Assembly: GCA_050302175.1 (NCBI GenBank)
Contig: JBNLAN010000010.1
Location: forward strand, 71,751-135,750
Direction: 5' to 3'
DNA: 64,000 nt
Source: JBNLAN01 sp050302175
Lineage (GTDB): Bacteria > Pseudomonadota > Zetaproteobacteria > Mariprofundales > Mariprofundaceae
Positions 26,259 through 35,292 of this stretch are shown here, piece after piece (positions within the stretch are counted from its first letter, which is position 1; each line of letters opens with the position of its first letter). The notes beneath the pieces were generated by a model that worked only from the letters and a program-made list of their open reading frames with translations, was not told the DNA's origin and ran no database searches. The position numbers and the translations under genes are program-made.

Positions 26259-29200
26259 TCAGGCCATCGAGTGGAACTTCGACGGATCCTGCTGAGCCAT
26301 ATGCTCGTAGGTGGCCCAGCGCAAATCGGCTGCCTCCTGAGCCAGCTTCATCAATCGCTCCGCCTCTTCCGGATGGCTCTTCTGCAGCAACTTGTAGCGC
26401 TGCTCGGTGAGCGCGTAATCCGCCACCTTCATGGTCGGGCGCGGAGAGTCGAGCACGAATGGCTTCTTGCCCGCCTGCCTGAGCGCCGGATTGTAGCGCA
26501 TCAGCGGCCAGTAACCGGAAGCTACCGCCATATCCTGTTGATGCAGCCCCTGGGTCATATCGATGCCATGCGCAATGCAATGACTATAGGCAAGGATGAG
26601 CGACGGCCCCGGATAACGCTCGGCTTCGCGCATAGCCAGCAGCGTCTGCTGCGGATTACCGCCCATGGCGACACGCGCCACGTAGACATTACCGTAGGAG
26701 ATCGCCTGCAGCGCGAGATCTTTCTTGCCGACCGGCTTGCCCGCCGAAGCGAACTTGGCGGTGGCACCCACAGGTGTGGACTTCGAGGCCTGACCACCGG
26801 TGTTGGAATACACCTCGGTATCGAGCACCAGCACGTTGATGTTGCGGCCCGATGCCAGCGCATGATCGAGGCCAGCAGAACCGATATCGTAGGCCCAGCC
26901 GTCACCGCCGATCAGCCAGACCGAACGCCGCACCAGATGATCAACCACGGAGAGCAGGTTTTCCGCACGCGGATCCTTCATCTCCTTCAGGCGACTCTTC
27001 AGCATGGTCACATTATCGAACTGCCGGGCGATTTCCGACCCGGTGACCTGCTCTGTGTTCATAATGGAGCTCACGAACTCATCGCCAAGTTGCGGTGCCA
27101 GCTCTTGCAAAAGCTGCATCGCCATATGCATATGATGGTCGGCGGCCAGACGCATGCCCAGCCCGAACTCCGCATTATCTTCAAACAGTGAGTTCGACCA
27201 TGCAGGCCCCCTGCCCTCCTTGTTCATCGTCCATGGAGTCGCCGGCAGGTTGCCGCCATAGATCGACGAACAACCGGTAGCATTGGCCACCAGCAGACGC
27301 GGGCCGAAGAGCTGGGTCAGCAGGCGCACATAAGGGGTTTCACCGCAGCCTGCACAGGCACCGGAGAACTCGAACAGCGGCTCCAGGAACTGCGCACCGC
27401 GCACCGATGAATAATCGATATTGGCGCGATCATTGACCGGCAGTGTTTCGAAGAACTCGATGTTCTGTTTGCTCTGCTCGAGAATCGGAGCCTTGGCGGT
27501 CATGTTGATCGCCTTGCGGCTGTTATCGGCCGGATCGAGCGCCGGGCAGGCGTTGACACACATTTCGCAGCCGGTGCAATCCTCGGCGTAGATCTGCAAG
27601 GTATAACGCGTTTCAGGGAAGCCGCGTGCCGAAACAGGAGCGGACTGGAACCCCTCGTTGGCATCCTCCAGCAGATCCTCATGGTAGAACTTGGCGCGAA
27701 TCACACTGTGCGGACAGACGAACGAGCAGTTACCGCACTGGATACAGAGATCGGGCTCCCACTGCGGAATAAAATCGGCGATGTTCCGTTTCTCCCACTG
27801 CGAGGAGCCTGAAGGGTAAGTGCCATCCACAGGCAGCTTGGAGACCGGCAAATCATCGCCGGTGCCGGCCAGCATCGGGCCGATCACATCGCGCACGAAT
27901 TCCGGTGCCTTCGGCGATACCACAGGGTGCATACCGGCCTTGCTCGATACCGCTTTCGGCACATCCACCTTGTAGAGATGATCGAGTGCTGCATCCACGG
28001 CCTTGAAGTTCTGCTGGATCACCTCCGCACCCTTCTTGGCATAGGTCTTCTCGATCGCCTTCTTGATCTGGGCAATCGCCTCCTTCTTCGGCAGCACGCC
28101 GGAGAGGGCGAAGAAACAGGTCTGCATGATGGTATTGATACGGCGACCCATACCGGCATTGCGTGCCACAGTGGAGGCATCGATCACATGGAGCTGGATG
28201 GCCTTATCGATGATCGCCTGCTGCACCGGAGCGGGCAACTCATTCCATACTTCGCCTGCACCCACAGGTGAATTGAGCAGAAATACCGCGCCTTTGGCCG
28301 CATGCCTGAGCATATCGATCTGGCTGACGAAATTGAATTTGTGGCAGGCGACGAAATTGGCCGATTCGATCAGATACGGAGCCCGGATCGGATCAGGGCC
28401 GAAACGGAGATGCGAGACCGTCTGCGAGCCCGCCTTCTTCGAGTCGTAAACGAAATAGCCCTGGCAATAGAGATCGGTGTTATCACCGATGATCTTGATG
28501 CTGTTCTTGTTGGCCGATACGGTGCCATCGGAACCGAGGCCGAAGAAGAGCGCGCGGGTAACGTTATCCGGCTCAATATTGAAGCTGTGGTCCACCTCCA
28601 GCGAAGTGTGGCTCACATCATCGTGAATGCCGATGGTGAAGTGCTTCTTCGGCTTGGCCTGCTGAAGATTCTCATACACCGCCTTGACCATCGCCGGGGT
28701 GAACTCCTTGGATGAGAGGCCATAACGGCCACCGACAATGCGGGGCATATGCGAAAACTCGCCATCCGCCACCATTTCGGCCATCGCAGTCACCACATCC
28801 TGATAGAGCGGCTCACCGGCGGCACCCGGCTCCTTGGTGCGGTCGAGCACACCGACGGCCTTCACCGACTTCGGCATGGCCGCAATGAGATGATGCGCAG
28901 AGAACGGACGGAACAGGCGCACAGTGATCACACCGAACTTCGCACCCTCTGCATTCAACACCTTGATGGTCTCTTCAACAGTCTGAGAACCCGAGCCCAT
29001 CATCACGATCACCTGCTCGGCATCCGGCGCACCAAAATAATCGAACAGGCGATAATCGCGACCGGTCAATGCGGCAAACTGGTCCATCGTCTCCTGCATA
29101 ATGCCAGGCACAGCAGCGTAGAACGGATTCGCCGATTCACGGCCCTGGAAGTAGACGTCCGGATTCTGCGCAGTACCGCGAATAAACGGGTTGGAGGGAT

Positions 29201-29837
29201 TCAATGCGCGCTCGCGATGCGCAAACACCAGCTTGTCGTCGATCATGGCGCGGATGGTTTCATCCGGAATCATGTCGATCTTGTTAATCTCGTGCGAGGT
29301 GCGAAAGCCATCGAAGAAATTCATGAACGGCACGCGTGCCTTGAGTGTCGCCGCATGCGCGATCAGCGCCGAATCGTGCGCCTCCTGCACCGAGCTCGAT
29401 GCCAGCATGGCAAAGCCGGTGGAGCGCGCCGCCATCACATCCTGATGGTCGCCGAAGATGGAGAGGCCCTGTGCCGCCAGCGAACGCGCCGCCACATGGA
29501 AAACAGTGGAGGTGAGCTCACCCGCGATCTTGTACATATTCGGGATCATCAACAGCAGGCCCTGCGAGGCGGTGAAGGTGGTGGTGAGCGCGCCGGTCTG
29601 CAGCGCGCCGTGCGCGGTACCGGCAGCACCGCCCTCCGACTGCATTTCGATCACATCCGGCACAGTGCCGAAGATATTCTTCACACCCTGCGACGACCAC
29701 ACATCGCACAGCTCCGCCATGTCGGACGACGGCGTGATCGGGTAGATCGATGCTACCTCGCTAACGCGATAAGCGACGTGGGCGACAGCGGTGCCGCCAT
29801 CAATGGCCGATTGCTTGAATTTCATTTTCTTACTCAT
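26259..29837 (-). CDS. nifJ: Pyruvate:ferredoxin (flavodoxin) oxidoreductase
   Basis: A 1192-residue single-chain enzyme interconverting pyruvate and acetyl-CoA plus CO2 with reduced ferredoxin. Domain I begins MKFKQSAIDGGTAVAHVAYR with SIYPITPSSDMAE. Two [4Fe-4S] motifs lie near residues 698-710 (CIQCGNCSFVCP) and 754-765 (CTGCEMCVNACP). Cysteines of the proximal cluster are in CAGCGETPY and ATGCSSIYGG, and the thiamine diphosphate site is GGDGWAYDIG (about 977). The ATG overlaps the stop of the upstream flavoprotein (ATGA), so the two are coupled. It could run in either direction. Confidence 0.96.
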   Translation of the reverse strand: MSKKMKFKQSAIDGGTAVAHVAYRVSEVASIYPITPSSDMAELCDVWSSQGVKNIFGTVPDVIEMQSEGGAAGTAHGALQTGALTTTFTASQGLLLMIPNMYKIAGELTSTVFHVAARSLAAQGLSIFGDHQDVMAARSTGFAMLASSSVQEAHDSALIAHAATLKARVPFMNFFDGFRTSHEINKIDMIPDETIRAMIDDKLVFAHRERALNPSNPFIRGTAQNPDVYFQGRESANPFYAAVPGIMQETMDQFAALTGRDYRLFDYFGAPDAEQVIVMMGSGSQTVEETIKVLNAEGAKFGVITVRLFRPFSAHHLIAAMPKSVKAVGVLDRTKEPGAAGEPLYQDVVTAMAEMVADGEFSHMPRIVGGRYGLSSKEFTPAMVKAVYENLQQAKPKKHFTIGIHDDVSHTSLEVDHSFNIEPDNVTRALFFGLGSDGTVSANKNSIKIIGDNTDLYCQGYFVYDSKKAGSQTVSHLRFGPDPIRAPYLIESANFVACHKFNFVSQIDMLRHAAKGAVFLLNSPVGAGEVWNELPAPVQQAIIDKAIQLHVIDASTVARNAGMGRRINTIMQTCFFALSGVLPKKEAIAQIKKAIEKTYAKKGAEVIQQNFKAVDAALDHLYKVDVPKAVSSKAGMHPVVSPKAPEFVRDVIGPMLAGTGDDLPVSKLPVDGTYPSGSSQWEKRNIADFIPQWEPDLCIQCGNCSFVCPHSVIRAKFYHEDLLEDANEGFQSAPVSARGFPETRYTLQIYAEDCTGCEMCVNACPALDPADNSRKAINMTAKAPILEQSKQNIEFFETLPVNDRANIDYSSVRGAQFLEPLFEFSGACAGCGETPYVRLLTQLFGPRLLVANATGCSSIYGGNLPATPWTMNKEGRGPAWSNSLFEDNAEFGLGMRLAADHHMHMAMQLLQELAPQLGDEFVSSIMNTEQVTGSEIARQFDNVTMLKSRLKEMKDPRAENLLSVVDHLVRRSVWLIGGDGWAYDIGSAGLDHALASGRNINVLVLDTEVYSNTGGQASKSTPVGATAKFASAGKPVGKKDLALQAISYGNVYVARVAMGGNPQQTLLAMREAERYPGPSLILAYSHCIAHGIDMTQGLHQQDMAVASGYWPLMRYNPALRQAGKKPFVLDSPRPTMKVADYALTEQRYKLLQKSHPEEAERLMKLAQEAADLRWATYEHMAQQDPSKFHSMA

Positions 29838-31483
29838 GAGTTCTGCCCACCCGCAACACTTTCTTCTTTCACCATTTCGATGGCATGGCATGGGCACTGC
29901 TCATAACAGACCGCACAGCCGGTGCATTTGTCGTAGTCGTATTTGTAGCGATTGCCTTTGCCGAGCTTGATCACTGCCTCCTCGGGGCAGGAGCCGTAGC
30001 AGCCATCGCACTCGAAGCAGTTGCCGCAGGAGAGGCAACGCTTGGCTTCAAACTGCGCCTCTTTTTCGGTCAGCCCCTGCATGATCTCCTGGAAGCCGCC
30101 CAGACGCTCCTCGACCGACAGATGCGGCTGCGCACTCTTCGGTGCATTGGTGCGATACCAGAGGTGCAGCTTCTCATGGCCAACGATCGGATGCTTCTCC
30201 GCAGCCTTGTAGGTTTCACCCCTGAGCCAGGCATCGATATGGCGGGCTGCTTTTTTGCCATGGCCGGTGGCGATGGTTACCGAGCGCTCGCTTGGTACCA
30301 TATCCCCACCTGCAAAAACACCTTCAGCACCCGTCATCATGTTCGGATCAACGATCACAGTGCCGTCACGGTTGAACTCAATACCCTTCACATTGCCAAG
30401 GAAGCCGGTATCGGTGTCCTGGCCAACGGCGAGAATCAGCGCATCCGCCTCCAGCGTTTCAAACTTACCGGTTGGCTGTGGCCGGCCGCTCTCGTCCAGC
30501 TCCATCACCTCAACCTTGAATGTGGTGGCATCGATCTCTTTAATGGTGCGAAGCCAGTTGATCTTCACACCCTCTTCCATGGCCTCGTCGGCCTCAAATT
30601 CATGTGCGGCCATATTGGCGCGGTCGCGACGATAGATAATCACCGCCTCTTCGGCACCAAGGCGCTTGGCAGTGCGCGCCGCATCCATGGCGGTATTGCC
30701 GCCACCGTAGATGGCAACACGGCGTCCGAGCTTCGGCGCCTCGCCCCGATCAACATCGCGCAGGAAACTCACCGCATCCATCATCTTGCCCGCATCGCGG
30801 CTCGGAATATCGATCTTCTTGGAGATATGCGCACCCACAGCAATAAACACTGCCGAGAAACCGCCCTTCTTCTTTTCAGCCAGCACATCCTCAACACGGT
30901 GGTTACAGACGATTTTCACACCCATGCGCTCCACACGGGCGATTTCGTCTGCCAGCTCCTTGCGCGGCATACGATAGGCAGGAATGCCGAAATGAATCAT
31001 GCCACCTGCCACAGGGCCTGCTTCAAAGATGGTCACTTCATGGCCCAGACGGGTCAGATGATAAGCTGCGGAAAGTCCGGAGGGGCCTGCGCCCACCACC
31101 ATCACCTTCTTGCCGCCCGGCTTCTTCTCGAACTTCGGCTCCCAGCCTTTTTCCAGAGCAAGGTCGCCAAGGAAACGCTCCACTGCGTGGATGCTCACTT
31201 CCTGATCGGTCAGGGTGCGATTGCAGGCGGTTTCGCACGGGTGATAGCAAACGCGGCCATGCACGCCGGGGAAGGGATTATTCTCGATCAGCTTCTGGAA
31301 GGCAGCCTCGTAATTGCCCTCCTGCGCCAGTGCCAGCCAGGCCTGGATATCTTCACCCGCAGGGCATGCATGGTTGCATGGCGGTAGAAAATCCATGTAA
31401 ACGGGAATCTGAGATCGGTGGGCACCAGTGCCTGAATCATGCTTCGTCAGGTCCAGACTGGCGGTCATATCCTTTTTGGTCAT
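29834..31483 (-). CDS. GltD-like NAD(P)H flavoprotein with C-terminal 2[4Fe-4S] ferredoxin
   Basis: A 549-residue protein related to the glutamate synthase small subunit. The N-terminus has the [4Fe-4S] helical domain (PPCNHACPAGEDIQ, CYHPCETACNR). Two Rossmann folds follow, for FAD (VMVVGAGPSGLSAAYHL, about 126-142) and NAD(P)H (VAIYGGGNTAMDAART), with the FAD-closing GVFAGGDMV. The tail has two ferredoxin-like clusters (CGNCFECDGCYGSCP, CTGCAVCYEQCP). It is coupled to nifJ by a four-base overlap and has no glutamate synthase large subunit beside it. It probably passes electrons between NAD(P)H and ferredoxin for NifJ. Confidence 0.85.
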   Translation of the reverse strand: MTKKDMTASLDLTKHDSGTGAHRSQIPVYMDFLPPCNHACPAGEDIQAWLALAQEGNYEAAFQKLIENNPFPGVHGRVCYHPCETACNRTLTDQEVSIHAVERFLGDLALEKGWEPKFEKKPGGKKVMVVGAGPSGLSAAYHLTRLGHEVTIFEAGPVAGGMIHFGIPAYRMPRKELADEIARVERMGVKIVCNHRVEDVLAEKKKGGFSAVFIAVGAHISKKIDIPSRDAGKMMDAVSFLRDVDRGEAPKLGRRVAIYGGGNTAMDAARTAKRLGAEEAVIIYRRDRANMAAHEFEADEAMEEGVKINWLRTIKEIDATTFKVEVMELDESGRPQPTGKFETLEADALILAVGQDTDTGFLGNVKGIEFNRDGTVIVDPNMMTGAEGVFAGGDMVPSERSVTIATGHGKKAARHIDAWLRGETYKAAEKHPIVGHEKLHLWYRTNAPKSAQPHLSVEERLGGFQEIMQGLTEKEAQFEAKRCLSCGNCFECDGCYGSCPEEAVIKLGKGNRYKYDYDKCTGCAVCYEQCPCHAIEMVKEESVAGGQNS

Positions 31484-31603
31484 AACACTCTCGCTTGGAT
31501 GGATGGAATCAGATGCGGCGAACGATAACACCCCGTCACTTTATTTCACAGTCCCCGGCGCCCTTTGAATCCGAAGGTTGGGAAATATAGTTTTTAGGGT
31601 TAT

Positions 31604-32815
31604 TCAGTTTTCTCCCTGCAGCCTGCCAACTACTGCAGCACCCACCGCATCGCCAAAGACATTGATCGTGGTACGGCAACGATCGAGGAACCAATCCACC
31701 GCCAGAATCAATCCTATGCCCTCCAGCGGCAGACCTACAGCTTCCAGCACGATTACCATGGTCACCAACCCTGCCTCAGGGATTCCGGCAGCACCGATCG
31801 CTGCCATAGTGGCCGTGAGCAACACCACCAGCTGCTGCCCCATCGAGAGATCGATGCCCATCGCCTGCGCGATAAACAGCACCGCCACAGCCTCATACAG
31901 GGCAGTGCCATCCATATTGATGGTGGCCCCGAGCGGCAGCACGAAGCGCCGCGCATTCTCAGGCACCTCCGCGAGCTTCACCCCCTCCATGGTGAGCGGC
32001 AAGGTGGCGCTGCTGGAGGAGGTGGAAAATGCCGTGATCAGCGCCGTGCCGATATGCCCCAAATACTCTGTAACCTTGCGACGGGCCAGCAGCATTAGCA
32101 GCAGGCAGAGCACCCCGGCATGCGCCAAAAGCCCCGCCATCACCGTGAACACATATTTCGCCAGCCCTGCCAGCTGCGCAAAAAAGGCCTCCCCACCACC
32201 TGCCGCACCGAGCCTTGAAGCGATCAGGGCGAAGACACCAATCGGCGCAAGCCACATGATCCACTCCACCATCTTCATCATGGCATCGTTCAGCCCCTCG
32301 AAGAAACGGAACACCGGCGCACCGCGCTCGCCCAGCGTGGAGAGTGCTGCGGCAAATACGATGCAGAACACGATGATGGGCAACAGCTTCATCTCGGCGG
32401 CTGCCGCGATGATATTGGGATGCACAAGCGAGAGGATCAGATCGGTGAGCCCCACGTCGCCCGCTTTTCTGGCGGGCTCGGAGAGCTCGCCCAAGGGCAC
32501 GCCCACGCCGGGCTGGAAGAGATTGGCCATGACGAGGCCGATGGAGACGGCGATGAAGGTGGTGACGGCATAATAGCCGACACTGATGCCGCCGAGGCGC
32601 CCCAGCTTGCGCACATCGCCTAAGCCTGCCACGCCGGTGATCACACTCGCCGCCACCAGCGGCACGATCAGCATCTTCAGCGCGGTGAGGAAAAGCTCGC
32701 CCAGCCATGCCACCGAGAGCATTGCATCGCCCCAGACATAGCCCGAGATGCCACCGACGAGGATGCCGGCCAGCATCAGCCACATCAGCAGGTGTTCACG
32801 AAAACGGTTCAGCAT
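31604..32815 (-). CDS. Dicarboxylate/amino acid:cation symporter (DAACS family)
   Basis: A 403-residue sodium- or proton-coupled carrier of the GltP/DctA family. It starts MLNRFREHLLMWLMLAG. Typical segments are LKMLIVPLVAASVITGV, the serine-rich re-entrant loop FSTSSSSATLPLTM (about residues 240-255), and the NMDGTALYEAVAVLFIAQ motif in helix 7. The C-terminal half has 'AAIGAAGIPEAGLVTM'. Substrate (succinate, glutamate or other) is not resolvable. The longer upstream frame overlaps the neighbouring gene and is rejected. Confidence 0.92.
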   Translation of the reverse strand: MLNRFREHLLMWLMLAGILVGGISGYVWGDAMLSVAWLGELFLTALKMLIVPLVAASVITGVAGLGDVRKLGRLGGISVGYYAVTTFIAVSIGLVMANLFQPGVGVPLGELSEPARKAGDVGLTDLILSLVHPNIIAAAAEMKLLPIIVFCIVFAAALSTLGERGAPVFRFFEGLNDAMMKMVEWIMWLAPIGVFALIASRLGAAGGGEAFFAQLAGLAKYVFTVMAGLLAHAGVLCLLLMLLARRKVTEYLGHIGTALITAFSTSSSSATLPLTMEGVKLAEVPENARRFVLPLGATINMDGTALYEAVAVLFIAQAMGIDLSMGQQLVVLLTATMAAIGAAGIPEAGLVTMVIVLEAVGLPLEGIGLILAVDWFLDRCRTTINVFGDAVGAAVVGRLQGEN

Positions 32816-32868
32816 GCCATCAACCCTGCCCGCAGGTTTGATGCAGGTAAACCGCGGGCGGGCGGACG

Positions 32869-34269
32869 TCAGTTTCGTATCAGCGCGATGCGATAATCGG
32901 AGAATCTCTTTTTCAGCACTTTCGACATCACCCATATCTGGGTCCAGATCGATACCACCATGCCGAATAATCCGCTCACGCCCATGATCGCGGGCATCCA
33001 GACCTTCATCTCGGCCTGATCAACACCCAGCGATGCGACCACGACCCCGACGGCAATACCGAGCACTACACCGACGATGATGGAAAACAGCAGCAGATAT
33101 ATCATGATTCGCCACGTCCAGGCCCACCATACCGTGGCGGCGCGGCCAAAAGTTACTTCCAATTCTTGCATAGTTGTCTCCTCATTGTCTGGAAAGCCGC
33201 TCATCGATTGTGCAGGCCGTTTCCGGCCTTTCTCGGTACGCTCCAGATATAATACGAACAGGGCGAGCACCCCGCTCACCGCCAATACACCCCATCCGCC
33301 GAATTGCATGGATTCCAGTGCATGCTGTTTTTCGCGCACTGCAGTGAAATATTCGACAAGGCCCTCACCTTCGAAGTTGCCGGTATCCCGACCATCCGGA
33401 CTGATCATGGCGATACGCGCCGGATTCTGGACAGCTACTAACACTGCCTCGCCAAAAGGTTCGAACACCACCGGGTCATTCCCCGAACTCAGTTCGATTT
33501 CCTGGATCTTGTTGCCGTGCAGATCATATCGGGTCACCCAATTGCTGGTGAACATATTGCCACCCTCGATGGTCCACAGTTCGTCTCCACGCTTGATAAC
33601 ACCCATTGGAAAACATTCGACTGTGAAACCCTCGACACCGTCCGACTGAACCGAGCCCTCCTGGATAGAGGAAGATGAGACGACAAACCGACGGTGATTG
33701 GTGTCCGAAATAACCAGCCTGCCATCCTCCAGTGCCCACATATCGTTCGGGTAGAGGACACCCCTTGAATCCACCGCCACTTCACTCTGGTATTTTCCAT
33801 CGAGATCGTACTTTTCGATGCGCTGCTTCCAGGAGTTGGCGAGATAAACCGTCTCCCTTGCCTTATCAAAAGCCAGCTTCACCGAATTGGCCTCGATATC
33901 ACTATTAACGCCAGATGGGTGGATGAAAGGCTTGCATTTCATTGCCGCCAGGTTGCAACGATGCACCACACCATCACCAGCTTCGGCCAATAACAGACCG
34001 CCATCCGGCAACAACTGCATATCGCTGGCAATCTCGCTCAGGCCCAGAGAGGACAACGGGATAGATTCAAGAAGTGCTCCGTTCCTGTCCGCAATCAATA
34101 AATCCTTACGCGTGGCGATTGCCATGCGCCCATCATCGAGACCTTCCAGTGCCGTCGGCGCCGCGATATCGATCTCTTGCGCGGACACCCACAGAATCAG
34201 GCCGACCCCCGCGGCGATCCCTAGCATCACCACAACCGCAAGTAAATTTTTAAGAACTGTTCTATTCAA
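32869..34269 (-). CDS. Membrane-anchored beta-propeller protein of unknown function
   Basis: About 466 residues. An N-terminal membrane anchor (LLAVVVMLGIAAGVGLILWV) precedes a periplasmic six-bladed NHL-like propeller. Its blades include LPDGGLLLAEAGDGVVHRC, YLANSWKQRIEKYDLDG and MWALEDGRLVISDTNHRRF. Three more membrane segments follow, separated by a charged loop. The chosen start is TTG at 34269, with GGGAG seven bases upstream and directly ahead of the anchor; a longer GTG start at 34383 would add 38 unlikely residues. No family beyond the propeller fold is recognised. It ends 53 bases before the symporter gene. Confidence 0.6.
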   Translation of the reverse strand: MNRTVLKNLLAVVVMLGIAAGVGLILWVSAQEIDIAAPTALEGLDDGRMAIATRKDLLIADRNGALLESIPLSSLGLSEIASDMQLLPDGGLLLAEAGDGVVHRCNLAAMKCKPFIHPSGVNSDIEANSVKLAFDKARETVYLANSWKQRIEKYDLDGKYQSEVAVDSRGVLYPNDMWALEDGRLVISDTNHRRFVVSSSSIQEGSVQSDGVEGFTVECFPMGVIKRGDELWTIEGGNMFTSNWVTRYDLHGNKIQEIELSSGNDPVVFEPFGEAVLVAVQNPARIAMISPDGRDTGNFEGEGLVEYFTAVREKQHALESMQFGGWGVLAVSGVLALFVLYLERTEKGRKRPAQSMSGFPDNEETTMQELEVTFGRAATVWWAWTWRIMIYLLLFSIIVGVVLGIAVGVVVASLGVDQAEMKVWMPAIMGVSGLFGMVVSIWTQIWVMSKVLKKRFSDYRIALIRN

Positions 34270-34451
34270 ATCGCTCTCCCAATAACGGACTCCCCATCTC
34301 GCAGCCGGGAACTTCAACTGATCGCCTTTCGTTGTCAAGATTGTTTCCCATCTAGGATCAGGAGAAAAACCTGATTCCGGCACATTGGGAAAGTTGCCAC
34401 AGCTGAAAAATTGTCGCAGTCTGCGAAAATCGCTGCCGGACGGGAGGAACC

Positions 34452-34793
34452 ATGCTCAGGAATATTGGACTGACGACACTCTTCGCACTGCTATTGTGCA
34501 CGCAGGCCGTGGCCGGCACCTTCTCGGTTACCAGTTCGGCGCCGAAGAGCGGCCCGCAGGTGGAGCTCTACGCCACCAGCTGGTGTGGCTACTGCAAAAA
34601 GGCCCGTGCCTTCTTCAACGCCCGTGGCATCAAGTTCACCGAATATGATATCGAGAAAGACGCGCGCGCCGCCGCTCGCAAGCAGCAGCTCGACCCGAAC
34701 GGCCGTGGCGTGCCGTTTGCCGTGATCAACGGCCAAAAAATCAGCGGCTTTTCGGAAGCACTCTACCAACAGGCACTCGAATCGGCGCAGTAA
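34452..34793 (+). CDS. Exported glutaredoxin-like protein
   Basis: A 113-residue protein with a signal peptide (to about residue 21, TQAVAG) and a glutaredoxin domain: VELYATSWCGYCKKARAFF with a CGYC active site, then FTEYDIEKD and the cis-Pro loop GRGVPFAVING. Exported glutaredoxins act in periplasmic thiol redox balance or metal-centre repair. GGGAGG lies five bases before the ATG. It stands alone, divergent from the propeller gene and convergent with the next one. Confidence 0.88.
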   Translation: MLRNIGLTTLFALLLCTQAVAGTFSVTSSAPKSGPQVELYATSWCGYCKKARAFFNARGIKFTEYDIEKDARAAARKQQLDPNGRGVPFAVINGQKISGFSEALYQQALESAQ

Positions 34794-34828
34794 TAAGAAA
34801 GGCCGTCCGCTTTGGCCTGCAATTGCCC

Positions 34829-35275
34829 TCAGCCGTACAGTCGAGCCAGCAGGCCTGCAATCACTGCAACAGCCAATTGGGTGCACAACAGTGCTGCCTG
34901 ATACTTCAGTAAGCGCACCACCCCTCTCAACCGCTCATCCAGATCGCGCCCGGCCTTGCTTGCGGGCATCAGTTTCAATCCGATCAACGCACGATCCAGA
35001 TCTTGCAATTTATCCGGGCTGATAACGACAGATGTAAGCAAAACGTGATCAAAGCCCACGCGCACGGCAAACCACACTTCGGCCAATCCAACAGCAATCA
35101 CAGATAGGATCGCCAGCAGCCACAGGGATGAAAGCGGCCCGGGAAGCATCGGCGCGGCCAGCAATATTGCTGTTGCGATCAAAGTTGTCGCGACCGAGAG
35201 CCAATGAATCTTCGCGTGCTGCTCCAATAATGCAGCACAACTTGCGATGCTCGCCAAGGCAGTATCCTTATCCAT
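34829..35275 (-). CDS. Small integral membrane protein, unknown function
   Basis: A 148-residue protein with three hydrophobic segments (about 27-45, 48-70 and the C-terminal 125-145), and a charged central segment (SPDKLQDLDRALIGLKLMPASKAGRDLDERLRG). No family is recognised. It begins 17 bases after the PAP2-phosphatase stop with GGTGGTGAT upstream, so it may be the last gene of the ynb-like cluster. Confidence 0.65.
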   Translation of the reverse strand: MDKDTALASIASCAALLEQHAKIHWLSVATTLIATAILLAAPMLPGPLSSLWLLAILSVIAVGLAEVWFAVRVGFDHVLLTSVVISPDKLQDLDRALIGLKLMPASKAGRDLDERLRGVVRLLKYQAALLCTQLAVAVIAGLLARLYG

Positions 35276-35292
35276 CTATCACCACCCGACCA

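Noticed and set aside
28749..31387. Long plus-strand open frames (385 and 500 codons)
   Set aside because: Antisense to nifJ and the GltD-like gene; long only because of codon bias in GC-rich DNA.
34340..34378. ATCAGG/CCTGAT hairpin near the propeller gene as a terminator
   Set aside because: Short stem, no T tract on either strand, and it lies upstream rather than downstream of genes.
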